From: Patellaria atrata CBS 101060 | Taxonomy: Eukaryota; Ascomycota; Dothideomycetes; Patellariales; Patellariaceae | Reading direction: 5' to 3' | Length of the DNA stretch: 64,000 bases | NCBI GenBank assembly: GCA_010093705.1 | Contig: MU006098.1 | Location: 572,666 to 636,665 of the forward strand | Shown: one piece after another, positions 34,748 through 47,003 of the stretch | Layout of the letters: the number at the start of each line of letters is the position of its first letter | Numbering within the stretch: the stretch's first letter is position 1 | Position numbers and translations under genes: made by a program | Notes under the pieces: generated by a model | The model's input: only the letters and a program-made list of their open reading frames with translations | Databases searched by the model: none | What the model was told of the DNA's origin: nothing

Positions 34748-37700
34748 CTAAACCCTCTCGTCCGCGAAATCGACGACATCCATGTCATCTTCGAAGAAGC
34801 CATCCTCGTTCTCCCCCGCGCCCGCCCTTCTCGTACGCCGCGTCGTGACGACGATACCTTCCATCCCCTGCTCTACACCCGTCACCACACTGGCGACGGG
34901 CGCTCCTCCATCGACTCCGCTCGCCGCTCCGCTCTCACCCATGGTGGACCCGCCGGGTTCACCTAGTAGTGGGCCAGGCGCCCCGCTCACGACCGTGGTT
35001 TCGGAGATGTTGTCTCCAAAGGTCCACAGACCGGGAGGGGAGAGATGCGAGTTGGAGCCAATGGAGGATCCCGAGTCGTAGCTGGAGAGAGCGATTCGGG
35101 CATCGGTGTGGAAGGGCTGGTACGCCGGGGTGGATTCGATTTCGGCGTACGAGAGGGCGGGGTAAAGATGCTTGTTTGCGGCATATCGGGTGCCGGGCAC
35201 ACGGAAGGACCAGGAACCGGCCGTGTTCAGACGGAACGCAGCTTGTACATGGGGCGGTTCGTCAAGGATTGCTTCGATGGCCGGCGGGAACATCAGGTTC
35301 GGGAGGCGGGGCAATTTAAAGCTGACCGCGTTCTTTTTTGTGATGACCACGCTTTGGCCTTGACTCTTTCCTTTGGTTGCGACGTCTTGTACGGAGAAAA
35401 CGTGTAGTTGTACCGTACCTGCGCCGACGGTGCCGATAAAGCCTACTTCTTTGCCGATCATGAACTTGATACGACCTGGAGCAACACCGTCTTCAGAAAT
35501 ATCAAGTCGTAACTTGTTATCTTCTGCGTGCCGAATATGGTATACAGAGTTGAATGTTGCTTCACCAACAGACTTGCTGAGGCCAGCTGCGAGTGCTTTG
35601 CCAGACCTTGCGCCAGCAGCAGGTGCCATACTGAGGCCACTTGCGATACCCGGTCCATTACTAGAACTCCGCGAGCGAAGAGCATCTACAGAACGCCGAG
35701 ATGTATCTCTAAGAGCACCAAAAGCCGAAGTCACTGATCCGACAGCACTCCTACGTATTTCAGATTCATTATTACCTGGCCGTTGCGAGGGAAGACGGCT
35801 CAGTGATTGTCTATGACGTCGCGGAGGAGGCCAATTGGAGGCCGATAACTTGAGCGCGTACGTATGAACGGTTCCTTTGTCCGTCAACAATGCAAGCTTA
35901 GATTCTATGGGGTAGCTCCACGTCGCGTCGACAATGTTGGTTACAGTCACACGAGAGAACTTCTGGACCATACGAACAGTAGGTGCGTTGGCACCTTTTC
36001 CCTCTTTTCGGATATTCATGAGATCCCACACGAATTGGATGTCGCCTTTTGCACTCACAGTCACCAACATCCTTCCGGAAGGACCCAGAGCGAGATGGCT
36101 ACAACCTAAGGGCGGTTGAAAAGTTGCTACAGGAGCCAACGCATTCTTGTGGCGTACTGTTTGGTTGCAAATGAGACGATGGAGGTCGTAGATGGAAACT
36201 AGTGGTGGATCTCGAGCTGCTGTTGAGACCGATTGGAACATTGGATTCACAGGTGGAAACCTTTGAGGATCTAAACCCGAAGGACCACTAGGGTAATGAT
36301 CCGGAGGCATCATTGATGGATTTTTGGATGAGCTTTTGTTCAAATACTGCTTTACGGCTGAGAAGCCCTGTCCGACAGCCCAAGAAGCAACTTTCATGGC
36401 TTCCTGAGAAAAGTTCCGCACGGCTCTGTTGAGCAAGCTATCGTCATCTGGCATTTCAACCCCGCAGGTATTATTAGGAGGCGGAGGAGCAACATGATTA
36501 TCAACATATGGAGGTTTTGGAAAAGTCCTTGACTTAAGTACGGTGCCATTTACAGGCTGACATGAGGCGGAGTTGGGTGGAACCACAACAAGCGAACGCT
36601 GATTTAGTGAATACAATGGAACAGAAATACGTGTTGGGACATCTGCAGTCGGACTATTAGGTTCACTTGAACTTGAAGAGCTGGAACTTGAGCTCTGCTC
36701 CCGGTATTGAAGAGTGGTCCAGACTTTTCCGATGCAATGGAAGCGGGATGCTGGACCTGTTTCGTCCTTGGAGGTGTGCGCGAAAATATGAAGCTCGCCG
36801 CTGACGCCGGAGATAACGATGATGAATCTACCGCTTGCGTCGACTCTGAGATCGCCAACAGGAGGAGGCGGAGTGAACAATGAGTCCGTATATGCCGTAC
36901 TGATATTGACAGGTGGGCTTTTATACAGGGTTGTAATATGCTGACTGGTCCTTAATGAATAGATTTCAACGGATGTTTGATACTGGGAAAGCCCAAATAC
37001 ACTTTCAGGACCGCGAAGAGATGATAGAGAGTCAGTTATCGCCGTATCATCGTCCCGGTCCCTTTCGTCGGGAAGCATTATACCGTGGACAATAAGTGCA
37101 ACAAACGGTCTGAAGTCGCGATCCGGGTCATTCTTATCAGACCATGGTATGATTTTAGCACCTAACACACCTCCCCTTAACCCATTGATTTGACCAACAA
37201 GACTTGGTTCCTTTTGGTCAACCTTATACACGTTCAGTGATCCTTCGCTACCAATCAAAAGGACGTTCCAGGTATGGGACGACGGAACGTCCCCAGCAAA
37301 AGATAGACTATCAAACACACAGGCATAGCCATTTGATCCGGGCAGTTTCCCGTTCCGCTGCATATCAAGATCAAAGTCGATATTTTGTCTTCGGTTGAAA
37401 TGTGCTTGGGGCATATGGGGCGGTGGGGGATGCTCGTTGAAGTCTAATCTCAAGCCAGTCTGCGAATACATCGACGCACGCCTGTCTCTGGACGTCCCTG
37501 GGGATGTGTGCATACGTCCCCCAAAGTTTGAATATGGGAGAGGTTGACTGATTGGCCTAAAGCGACCGTTTGGAACAAGCCCATCAACTGGGGGTGAATT
37601 TGACATGTCGCGATTTGTAGACTCGCTGCGATGTGCGGAATGTCGCTGGGTGATACCGGCAGGTGATGGACTACCACGAGTATTTGAATTCTGACCAGAC

Positions 37701-38319
37701 GACACTCCTGAATATGGTATGGAGTTTGACCACCCAGGTGGAAGCCGGTTCGATATTCTAGGACTAGAAGAGACGGGATGGGGAGCGAAAGGAGTGGAAA
37801 GAGAAGCTGGTGAATGTGTAGGCGGGGAACTTGGCGCACCTGGAGTTCTGCGGCTGGAAGTGGTAGGTATTTGATACGAAATAGGTGGTGAGTCCGCTCT
37901 GCACACACATGAGGTTAGTACAATTCATCTCTTCAAGATAAATATTACAAAATTGCAGCTGATCGCCTGAACAGGAAATAATAATCTCGTCTCGAATAAG
38001 CATGCTAGAAAGACGATCCAGGGAAAGGAAGCAGAACACCGGGTATGGGCAAGTTTCCCCTATGGTATACCATTCGGGACGATACTACCTGCTCTTCTCA
38101 CTGTATGGTCACTTACATGTTGACTAACGGCATATCTACCTGGGGTACAGGGACCCCTTCCACCAAAGGCGCGTCTGCGTCATGCCTTGAGATCTCCTCG
38201 AGCGATGTATGCTGGACTTCTGCCTCCCTCGCTGCTTTCGCTTTCTTTCTGGATTTCCGAATGCCTAAGGTACTTGGTTGCGTGGACGGATCCGGTCTGG
38301 TATTCGAAGACTCGGGCAT
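34748..38319 (-). CDS. BCAS3-like WD40 protein
   Basis: Two exons, 38319-38117 and 37898-34748, predict 1,117 residues. The 218-nt intron has donor GTAAGT, branch TACTAAC and acceptor GTGCAG, in phase. Exon 1 encodes a basic segment (RKSRKKAKAAREAE). Residues about 70-200 are Pro/Ser-rich and disordered. From about 250 the beta-propeller shows WNVLLIGSEGSLNVYKVD, FRPFVALIVHGIML, SVEIYSLRTSQHITTLY, LRVDASGRFIIVISG and CSHLALGPSGRMLVTVSAKG, typical of the BCAS3 WD40 region; a poly-Ser run interrupts it. The tail is acidic (EDDMDVVDFADERV). Animal BCAS3 works with PHAF1 at autophagosome formation sites and binds phosphoinositides; a similar role here is by family only. Confidence 0.82.
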
Positions 38320-41094
38320 TCGAAAGTGACGTGTCTGTTGTGGTTGTGGCGCAATAGCTGTTATGCTAGAGTTGTGTACTCAACTACGGGGTAACGAAAT
38401 ACGAGTAGGTCAAGTTTGAGCTGCTTGCTGAGATAGGAGGTCAAGCTATGGTAAAATGAAGGAAGATGTTGGTTACGTGAGAGGTCTTAGACAAGGGAGT
38501 GACTTGGGGTCACAGAGACGTGCTGCGGATGAGTCCTGGTGACTCGATAAGCTCCAGATTTAATCCCGTGCTCGGTCTAAGAGAAAGAAAGAAACACAGT
38601 CAGCCCGATGTAATGTTTACAGTTCCAGATTCCGAGCGGTCGTCTGTTCGGAAACTGGAGTGTTTGGGAGAGTTTATTGACGCGTAGTAGTAGGAGCGGA
38701 GGAGACGAGAGACGATGCGGAGACGAGATAGAGGGGATGGAGGGGAGGAGTAGCAACAGCGGCAGCAGTAAGAGCACAGCTTACCTCAGTGTACCTTAGA
38801 GAGCTTTCGGGATTGGGCATGTAAATGCCCCGAAGCAGCAAATGAATGTGGGGGGTTGTGTCGTAGCAAGATGCAATGCTTGAAGCTCAGGTAATAGAGT
38901 ACTCCTCGCCGGAAGTATGTAAAGATGGTGTTGTTGGCCCGAAAACACGAGGAAATCTGTTCGACCTCTACTCTGGTTAAAGTTCAGACAGGGGGAAGTT
39001 AATAGTAGCAGTGGTGATGCATCTATCGAGCCTGGAGTGTCAAAGTGTGTAACTTGAAGGCAAAGAGCTGGCTGTGATGGGCGGTGATGGTGGTGATGGT
39101 GATGATGAGGGGTCATTCAAGTTTCCAGAGGGTCAAGGGGTCATGGTACGGCGCGCTCTTGTCATTCTGTATTAGGGTCAGGGCAGCCCAGAACATGAGG
39201 TGGACCTTAGGGGAGCTTCCGTTGTGCACTTGTCCCTGTTCATGCGCGGGGGATCGTACATGAGAATTCAACTCGTTGCCTCATCTACATCCATATTACC
39301 ACCATCATAAAAAGACCTTCTTTTGTTGTCCTCATTACATCAATCTTCGTCTCTTCCTCTTACGGTACGTGGATGAGATGTATTTGCATTCTCCACAATA
39401 GACGATTCACAAAGGGATAGAGGATAATTCCGAAGTAAGCAATATCGCTCGATGCCACAACACACAATCGACTCACAGAAAACAGTAGCTGAGCACATTG
39501 GATCTCTCTGGCCTGGTTTCGACTGACTGGCAACTAAACTGTATTAAATCTTCTCGGTAGAAATCCATCCATCCATTCTTAGCTTCGTCCGCCTATCTAA
39601 GGACTGTACAGTACAATCCGAGTGAAGCTTATAGCCCAGTTTCCGCTGGGTTGTGGCAGAAGCTGAACCATGATTTGGAGACTACGTGCGGAGCATACGT
39701 TCGCTCTCACACCTTATCAGCGCGGTCTATGCACTCCCTGAATCTTCCACATAGGGTACAAAGATAGAACGAATGGCGGGAACCCTACAAAGCAGCAAGG
39801 ACGGACCAGATACGCAGTCGCAGACACTAAATCGGGAATAATATATCGCGGATAAGGCTATTAAAGTAGGTCTATGAGCTAAGATACTGATCGGCCGAGA
39901 ATTAGTCTTCTTCTTTAATCCATATACTAGGAGACGCTCAAATTTCTCCTGTGAGTATATCGAAAGAATATCTCAACCATTATTCAGATGAACGGTTAGT
40001 AACCAAAAAGATGTTGAGTTCCATTTGTACCACAACGCAGAAAATGGGGAACAATTTCTACTTATTTTTCTCAACGACCACATATATTTGTATATGCTAT
40101 CTTTCTCTTTGTTCAATGCTTCCTGACACCGTTCTCACTCTATTCATTCTATATCCCCCATAATCCAAGCTCAATTTCAAACTTAATCACGTCGTTGCTG
40201 TTTGCATCTTCCACTCCCTTCAAACAGGGGAACTCAAGGTCCAGGTCTAATCTTTATGTCTTATACAGCAGTCACAGTCATTGCGGGAAACATGCTGGTG
40301 ATGCAAATTACAGACTGCTGCGTGAACCCGAAGACTGCTTCTTTTGTAACGCTAAGATTTTACCGATCTGCCCTCCCTTAGGAGTCCACTACATTTCTTT
40401 ACTTTTTAACTGCGGTTTCGTCGGTCAAATATACGATTTTGTCATGAGGTTCCCTTCAAACATCCATATTGAGTCAACTAAGCTTATCCTGGGTTCTTAC
40501 AAATGGGGAAGGTTACTTCGTCAGACCAATACTTATAAAGATCGACATCTACCACGCTTTCTATTGGTCCATCGCATTTTGACCTTCTCTCACTCCTGGG
40601 GTCTTCTGCGACGATGCTTCAATATTTTATAGTGTCAGGACCACACCTATTACCGCCCCTACTTTTATGTTAAATAGGACCCACTCCTTCTAAGCCGGGG
40701 GAAACTTGCAATCATTGTTGTATTCTTCTGCAATACTACCCATATTTGATTCCTCCAGTACAGTGCAACCTACAACGGAGACAGACCATGAAAATGGTTG
40801 ACCTCGTGAGGGAGTCCCTAGTTCTATTTCTTCTCCAAGAAAAATTCGGGACTTCTAAACTTATCCCCTCCCTTATTCTTCTTTCAATCAGCTTTGATAT
40901 TCCGGCATGAAGAGTTTCCCACCATTCATATAATAATTTCACACTTTGTTCCCTAGATTACTAGACGCTCACTTTTCCCTTCTTCAAAAATCGTTTTGAG
41001 TCTTTCCCCTGTTGCATGGCTATCCGTATATACTATTTCTGTTATTGATCGTATATTACTATCTATACTTTTAGTATCAGCTCCTAGTTATTCG
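38320..41094. promoter_or_regulatory. Long divergent region between BCAS3-like and GH5 genes
   Basis: The two flanking genes point away from each other, so about 2.8 kb holds both promoters. A GGT/GAT trinucleotide tract lies at about 39072-39112. Frames such as 40195-40632 (plus, 145 codons) have no signature, no signal peptide and no splice support. No tRNA or transposon is recognised. Confidence 0.45.
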
Positions 41095-42345
41095 ATGTTG
41101 CGAATATCATTCCTATTGGCCATACTAGCAGCCGTTACTCAGGCCTGGCTACCTCAGGATAGAAATCTGTTTGGAAATGAGACACAAGATGCCGTTTCTC
41201 AAACTGTCGTAGCAGATATAGGGCGAAGGGCACAAAACTGGCTTCCGGCTCGAGGCAAAATCCGCGGCGTGAATCTAGGAGCGTTTCTGATTATTGAACC
41301 TTGGATGGCCAACGCGGAGTGGTCATCTATGGGCTGCGGTGGGACAAATTCCGAGTTCGATTGTGTCATGAGACTAGGCCAAGCAGAAGCAGATAGGAGA
41401 TTCCAAGCTCATTGGGCCAGTTGGATAACTGAAAATGATATTGCAGCAATGTCCAACTACGGGATCAACACCATCCGCATTCCAGTCGGGTACTGGATTA
41501 TGGAATCCATCGTCTACCGAGACAGTGAACACTTCCCCCGCGGCGGTCTACCGTATCTCGAAAGAGTCTGTAACTGGGCGTCAAATTATGGTTTCTACAT
41601 CATCATCGACCTCCACGGCGCGCCAGGTGCGCAAGTCCCACAACAGCCGTTCACGGGCCAGTTTGCCCCCAGCGCAGGTTTCTATCAAGGCTATCAATAT
41701 GATCGCGCGTACAAGTTCCTAGAGTTTATGACGAACCTCATCCACACAAACAACGCGTACCGCAATGTTGGCATGCTGGAGGTCGTCAACGAACCCGAGG
41801 GAGGCCATCCGAACCTCGTTTCCGAGTTCTATCCCAACGCGTACAACCGGATTCGACAAAGGGAGCAGGCACTCGGCGTCACGTCGAACAATTACGTGCA
41901 CGTACAGTTCATGTCGCGCAATTGGGGAGCTGGAGATCCCAAAGCTGGTATCCCCGGCGGAGCGACGGCCGTGGCGTTTGATAATCACCGGTACCTGAAG
42001 TGGGACCCGTCGGTACCGGTCTCGCAGACGGGATACATCTCGACGTCGTGCCGGGATAATGTCGCTTCCGATAACCAGTTGCCGCTCATCGTGGGTGAGT
42101 GGAGCCTTTCGGTGAAGACGGAGGTAGAGCACAACGCCGAGTTTCAGGAGGGGAACAATGCCAACTACGGGTTTTATAGGAAGTGGTGGGCGGCGCAGGT
42201 GATCGCGTATGAGAAGCAGTGGGGCTGGGTGTTTTGGAGTTGGAAGGCGCAATTGAATGATTTTCGGTGGAGCTATAAGGAGGCTGTGGAAAAGGGTGTC
42301 ATTCCTAAGAACGTGGATGAGGCTTTCGGGATGGGTGTCTGCTAA
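41095..42345 (+). CDS. Secreted exo-1,3-beta-glucanase (GH5, subfamily 9-like)
   Basis: A single exon encodes 416 residues from the ATG at 41095, chosen because it gives a signal peptide (MLRISFLLAILAAVTQA). The GH5 barrel shows RGVNLGAFLIIEPWM, GINTIRIPVGYW, IIDLHGAPGAQ, the acid/base motif VVNEPEG (Glu233), FDNHRYL, the nucleophile block IVGEWSLS (Glu335) and WGWVFWSWKAQ. This is the Exg/Bgl2-type glucan 1,3-beta-glucosidase pattern. Such enzymes trim beta-1,3-glucan during fungal wall remodelling, or use host or storage glucan. The C-terminus ends AFGMGVC with no anchor, so secretion or wall binding is expected. The frame is open from 40996, but the upstream 33 codons look like leader sequence. 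Confidence 0.93.
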   Translation: MLRISFLLAILAAVTQAWLPQDRNLFGNETQDAVSQTVVADIGRRAQNWLPARGKIRGVNLGAFLIIEPWMANAEWSSMGCGGTNSEFDCVMRLGQAEADRRFQAHWASWITENDIAAMSNYGINTIRIPVGYWIMESIVYRDSEHFPRGGLPYLERVCNWASNYGFYIIIDLHGAPGAQVPQQPFTGQFAPSAGFYQGYQYDRAYKFLEFMTNLIHTNNAYRNVGMLEVVNEPEGGHPNLVSEFYPNAYNRIRQREQALGVTSNNYVHVQFMSRNWGAGDPKAGIPGGATAVAFDNHRYLKWDPSVPVSQTGYISTSCRDNVASDNQLPLIVGEWSLSVKTEVEHNAEFQEGNNANYGFYRKWWAAQVIAYEKQWGWVFWSWKAQLNDFRWSYKEAVEKGVIPKNVDEAFGMGVC

Positions 42346-43302
42346 GGAGTACCTTGCAGTGGTTGAAAAAAGTGCCGGATGTGGATATTGTTAACGAGGG
42401 CTACATGCAACATGTTGGTACATTTTTCTCTTTGCCTTGTATATACAGGTTAGTCCAACACCTGCACATAAAATATTATTGATGTAAACCTAAGTAGAGA
42501 TGATACCTTACTTTACGGCCGTACTATCTTTAGATTTGTGTCGTACGAACGCAAAAGGACGCATCAGTACAATGCTGTATTTATAATCGTAATCCGTTTC
42601 CCACCTCACAGTGTAAGTTACTTTTAATACTTGTTATTTTCCATTTGTTATTTAGAACCGACCACCAATTCTCCATCACCGACCGGGGTGGGGTCCTTTT
42701 TGGCGTATCGTGGCGTCTGCACGTAAATTTGCAAACGGTAACCTTTACGGTAAGGTTAACTAGCAGAAAGGAAGGCACCCCCGCCAGAAGCGCGGAAGGA
42801 GAGATAGAAAAGATATTTTCCTAGCATCACCAAGAGCCGCATGATACCCTCAAAAACTTTTTCCTGCTCATCATTTTGGGGGCGGAATATCACGTTTCAA
42901 AAATGAGAAACTCCAGAGGTTGAATGAGGACACCGATGTAACTGTCAAGAACAGTCATACGGACGTGGCGTTAGTTCTATCTGGCGCTTCTCCAACTCTT
43001 TTGCTTTCCAAAAATTCCAAAATGTCACACCGAAGCTAGCAGGCAGCTGCAGTCTCTCAGCCGTAACCTAACCTTCAGGCCGCCTCATTTTCCCATATAT
43101 CACACCCCACGCGGTCAACATGAAACCAGCAATTTTGAGCCTCAAACCCAGTCGCCTTCTTTCACCTTCGTTGAATATATATCATGCTTGCTTCACTCTC
43201 TCAGATATCACAGGGGAAAATAGCCCAAATCACACTGAACTTCGCTTTTTAATAAGAGTACCGCTGGGGAGGGGGGAGACGAGGCTGAAATAAAAAATCA
43301 AA
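42346..43302 (+). promoter_or_regulatory. Intergenic region before the membrane-protein gene
   Basis: This contains the GH5 3' flank and the leader of the gene at 43303. No coding signal was seen. The purine-rich stretch just before 43303 probably belongs to the leader. Confidence 0.4.
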
Positions 43303-46217
43303 ATGATCAACTTTACCGAATGCGGATTGCGATATATGAGCAACCAAACTCTGATCGATAAGTACGGCTGGACTGGAGTCAACGAAACCGAAGGAATCCC
43401 ATATAATAGATCTTCGCAAATCACCACTCAAGGTTGCTACGAACTATGTGGATCAGATAATGATTTCTACGACTGGCAGGATATCGCAGCAACCATCACA
43501 ACTTGGTCCGCATCTCCTGCCGTCTCATTTATTCCTCTAAAACTAACACATTTATCCAGGATACTTCCAATACTTGGTACTACTACAGACATGTTAAACC
43601 ACCCAATCTTTGTTAATTTGTCTTGCAGGTATACTTCTCCAAGCGCCTTTTGAAAGCAATGCGTTCCGAAGGACAATTCTCGCAACTTCCAGGTGGATTG
43701 GCTCACCCATGGCTTCTCTAGCCTATATCATGTGGAACATCAAAGTATCTGGCAAAGCTGCTATGATGGGTATGTCAGACTATGCTCAAATTGGTTGATC
43801 TTAATACTGAAGCCTTCCAGTGGACATGTCGATACCATATGACGGACAGATTCCTGGAAAAGACAGCGATTTTGCCAGCATGCGGGATTCTATGTACATC
43901 CTGACAAACATGAACCAATATAGCATCAAACCAAGCATATCTTTGAAGAATGAAGCAGAGGGCCTACTGAGAATTGCTCTCTTCAGCAAAGATCTAAAGC
44001 TTCGGACCGTAGATGGCAACTCTCTGGATAAAGTAAGGCGACATTACGCCCAAAGGCTTCGTGAAGGGAGGAGAAGGGGTGTAGTTCCAGTATACATTTC
44101 GACCATGTGGTTTCTTTTCAGTTTGGGAATAAGTATTCAAGCAGGTGAGTGCGGGTCCCCCGCTACATTCATATCCTATCTATCAATCACTAATCTATCT
44201 ATGAGCATTCGGCGTTATTGGCAATAATGCTACAGCTCACGACTTAGCACTAGGCTTGCTTCTTGCATGGCTACCCGTGTTGATACTTTGTTCCGTCGTC
44301 GATCGAAATCCTGTCGCTGCAGACGACATCAGAAGAAAGCTTAACAAACTAGTAGATCTTGTTCGTATTTCCCTAATGGACGATGCCATCCGTAATGAAT
44401 TCATTGAATCCTTCAGTGATAGACCGGAATCGCAACGCATGCGGGAATGGGTTGGAAACATCAGCAACCAGTGTGAATATATGAATGACTTTTTTGTTAG
44501 ATTTGCAGGTCAAGGTCGAGTTCGATGGCATTATGGTGTTGCCCATCCTATCCTCTCCGATATCGAGAACTCCTATATTGCGGACCACGGCCGGTATTGG
44601 CTTAGGAATGAGCAAGAAGCGAGAACAAACTTGGTCCTTGGCTCAGTCGGTGAAGGACTCGTTTGGTTTGATTTGCGCGAGCTCTGGCAAATACTTAGTG
44701 CAGTTAGCATCGTAATGCTTAGCTGCTTCGGTTCGTTCATCATATCGTTCTATACTCCAACAGTTGGTTTAGGATGCAGGAGTGGAGGTTACTTAATATT
44801 CGCTACGATCTCAGTCGGCCTTCTCATATGTGAGCTCCTTGTCTGGTGGTGGTCTTCTCCCACCCATGTAGAACAACCGGAGTGGTTGGTGCCAGTTTCT
44901 ACACGTCTTCAAAGCACGGCTACTTTCCACATGATGGAGGAGGGCTCCCGTAACCTTTTCCGTAGAGCCCAACGAACGTTTTCCGGATTTCGAGGAAGGA
45001 GTGAAAGAATGTTCGTTCGAGGCGCACTACGAATGTCTTCTCTTGTCCATTTTCATGATAGTCCTGAGAGGATTGATGATCTAGAAAGAAGCTTACAACG
45101 AAGCATCAAATTGATGCATTACTGGGGTCTTAAAGAGTGGAGTAAGTATCTCTTCTTCAGGCCGGCGGAATTCATAAATATGGTCTGGCTCAGCTACATC
45201 GTAATGGCGCAGACAATAGGATCATACCGCAACTGCGGTTGCATGACAAGCGTCTGGGGAACCTCAGGAGGCTATCTCGACTTTACCCAAAGTGATGTCA
45301 CTGACAACCCCTTCATAATGTATTACTGGTCAGGCGGAACCGTAGTGGGGTCTCTAGGCCTGGTTTTCGGAATGATCTACATAGTTACTGAGGTAAACAC
45401 CCCTAATCCCTTAGTCACTTACTTGTTGAGTACTAACCAAACACAGTGGTGCCTCCAATCCCACCTCAACACCGAAAACTTCGGTGATGCCCGCCGCGGC
45501 CTCCAACGCACTCGCACCTTCCGCCGCGTAACCTACCCTATCCGCTTCGTACTCCGCCATGTCATCGGCTGGTTCACGAGCCGATACGCCAAATTCTGCA
45601 CCTGGATCGGCGTCCCCTGCCGCCAGCAAAAAAGCCTCATTTGGACGAGAAACATCACTTACCGACCTACGATCCAAGGCGTCGGTCTCGACACGGAGAC
45701 GCAGGAGTATGATCCTTCGTATGCGCCGCTACAGAGACTTGGGAGCGATGGGAGTCACATCCCGCTCATTGTGATCCCGCCCACGATACAGAGGAAAGAA
45801 GTCGGCAGCGGAGTGAGTCCGAGACTGAGCTACGACCGCGTCAGTCCCAGCCCCAGCCCCAGCTTCGACCGTCTCAGCCTCAGTTTCGATAGCCCCGTCT
45901 TCTCGCCCGCGGAAATCTTCAGGCAGACACCGGCCGGTCGCGGTAGGAGGAGGGGGAGCAGCAGTCCCGGCATCGCTCCCGATTCGCTAAGGCCGAGTGC
46001 GGAACGGGTAAGGAGTAATAGCAACCCCGGCGCGCGGGAGGAGTTTCTGCAGGCGGTGAGTCTGCCCGCGGCGAGGGAGAGGAGGTATAGTGATGGGCCG
46101 TTGAGTCCGCCGGAGAATGTGCGGAGGTCCGGGGCGAGGGTGAGGAGTGTGAGTGATTTGAGCGAGGCGAGCGCTTTGGGGATTTTTACGACTGATGTTG
46201 GGAGGGGGGAGGTGTGA
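43303..46217 (+). CDS. Large multi-pass membrane protein of unknown function
   Basis: Six exons join in phase: 43303-43505, 43560-43576, 43629-43769, 43821-44144, 44206-45392 and 45447-46217, giving 880 residues. Exon 2 is a 17-nt microexon (encoding ILPIL) that restores the first membrane helix TTWILPILGILLQAPF. The 54-nt intron at 45393-45446 has no stop and a length divisible by three, but has GTAAAC, TACTAAC and CAG; removing it joins IYIVTE to WCLQSHLNTENFGDA. About seven to nine helices are visible, including ALGLLLAWLPVLILCSVVD and SIVMLSCFGSFIISFYTP. The long cytosolic tail is Ser/Pro/Arg-rich (SPSPSPSFDRLSLSFD). Similar architectures occur in many filamentous ascomycetes, without known function. 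Confidence 0.8.
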
Positions 46218-47003
46218 GAGGTTAGGTTACGAGAGGGTTGTTAAGAGGAGGATGTTCTCTAACATCTATGAGGAAGACCTCGTCTTGCTCTGCCCCTTAC
46301 GGCGGGGATAGGGATAATGACGGCTCGATAGATATACTGTATATAAGAGTCATGTACCTTGGGGAGGAGTGGTACTATCGGGATTAGATTCCTGAAGTTG
46401 GTCGACGAAGGCGATGAAGGATATGTATAGTTTATAGTATATATATACCCAGATGACAGTAAGATATCTAACCCTATAATAATTTCTGTGCACAGTTGAA
46501 GCGCAGAGGATTAGAATTTGAACTACTTCCGGTACCATGCGTTGGGAAAAATGGCGAGGTCCATACCTACGGAGTGTTCACCCCCTTATCCACCTACTTC
46601 GAAGTCACACCCCCGTAATCACACTCACACTCACACTTTGTCAATTCAAACCCAGCCTCAGACACCAAAGCAAGAAGCTAAGAAAGTAATCCCACAAACC
46701 CGTGCGGGACATCCATTAACTAAACTAAGCTAAACTAAACTATACCACAGCTACGATGCCAATGTCCAATGCCAATGTTCATATCTCATAACATCATGCG
46801 GTATGCTACCCAATTCTTATTCCCTCTCTCCCCCTACTCCTCTCATTCATCATTCCCTCCATAACGCGATCCCAACCGCAGTAACCCCCTCGCTCACTCA
46901 CACACTCTACCCAAACCCCATCCTCACTCCAAAATCCCAGCACAACACCCACAAGGTTTGGAAAAAAAAAAAGCGTACGCCTCCCCCTTCCTTGCCAAAA
47001 ACA
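46218..47003. other. Convergent intergenic space
   Basis: This holds the 3' flanks of the membrane-protein gene (plus) and the cysteine-cluster gene (minus). A CACACT-type tract lies at about 46620-46640, and TAAACTAAAC words at about 46720-46740. No gene is supported. Confidence 0.5.

Noticed and set aside
39072-39116. Poly-His coding segment
   Set aside because: It is a GGT/GAT trinucleotide tract in a promoter region; the frame has no other support.
40195-40632. 145-codon plus-strand frame
   Set aside because: Composition is unlike neighbouring genes and there is no recognisable motif or splice context.
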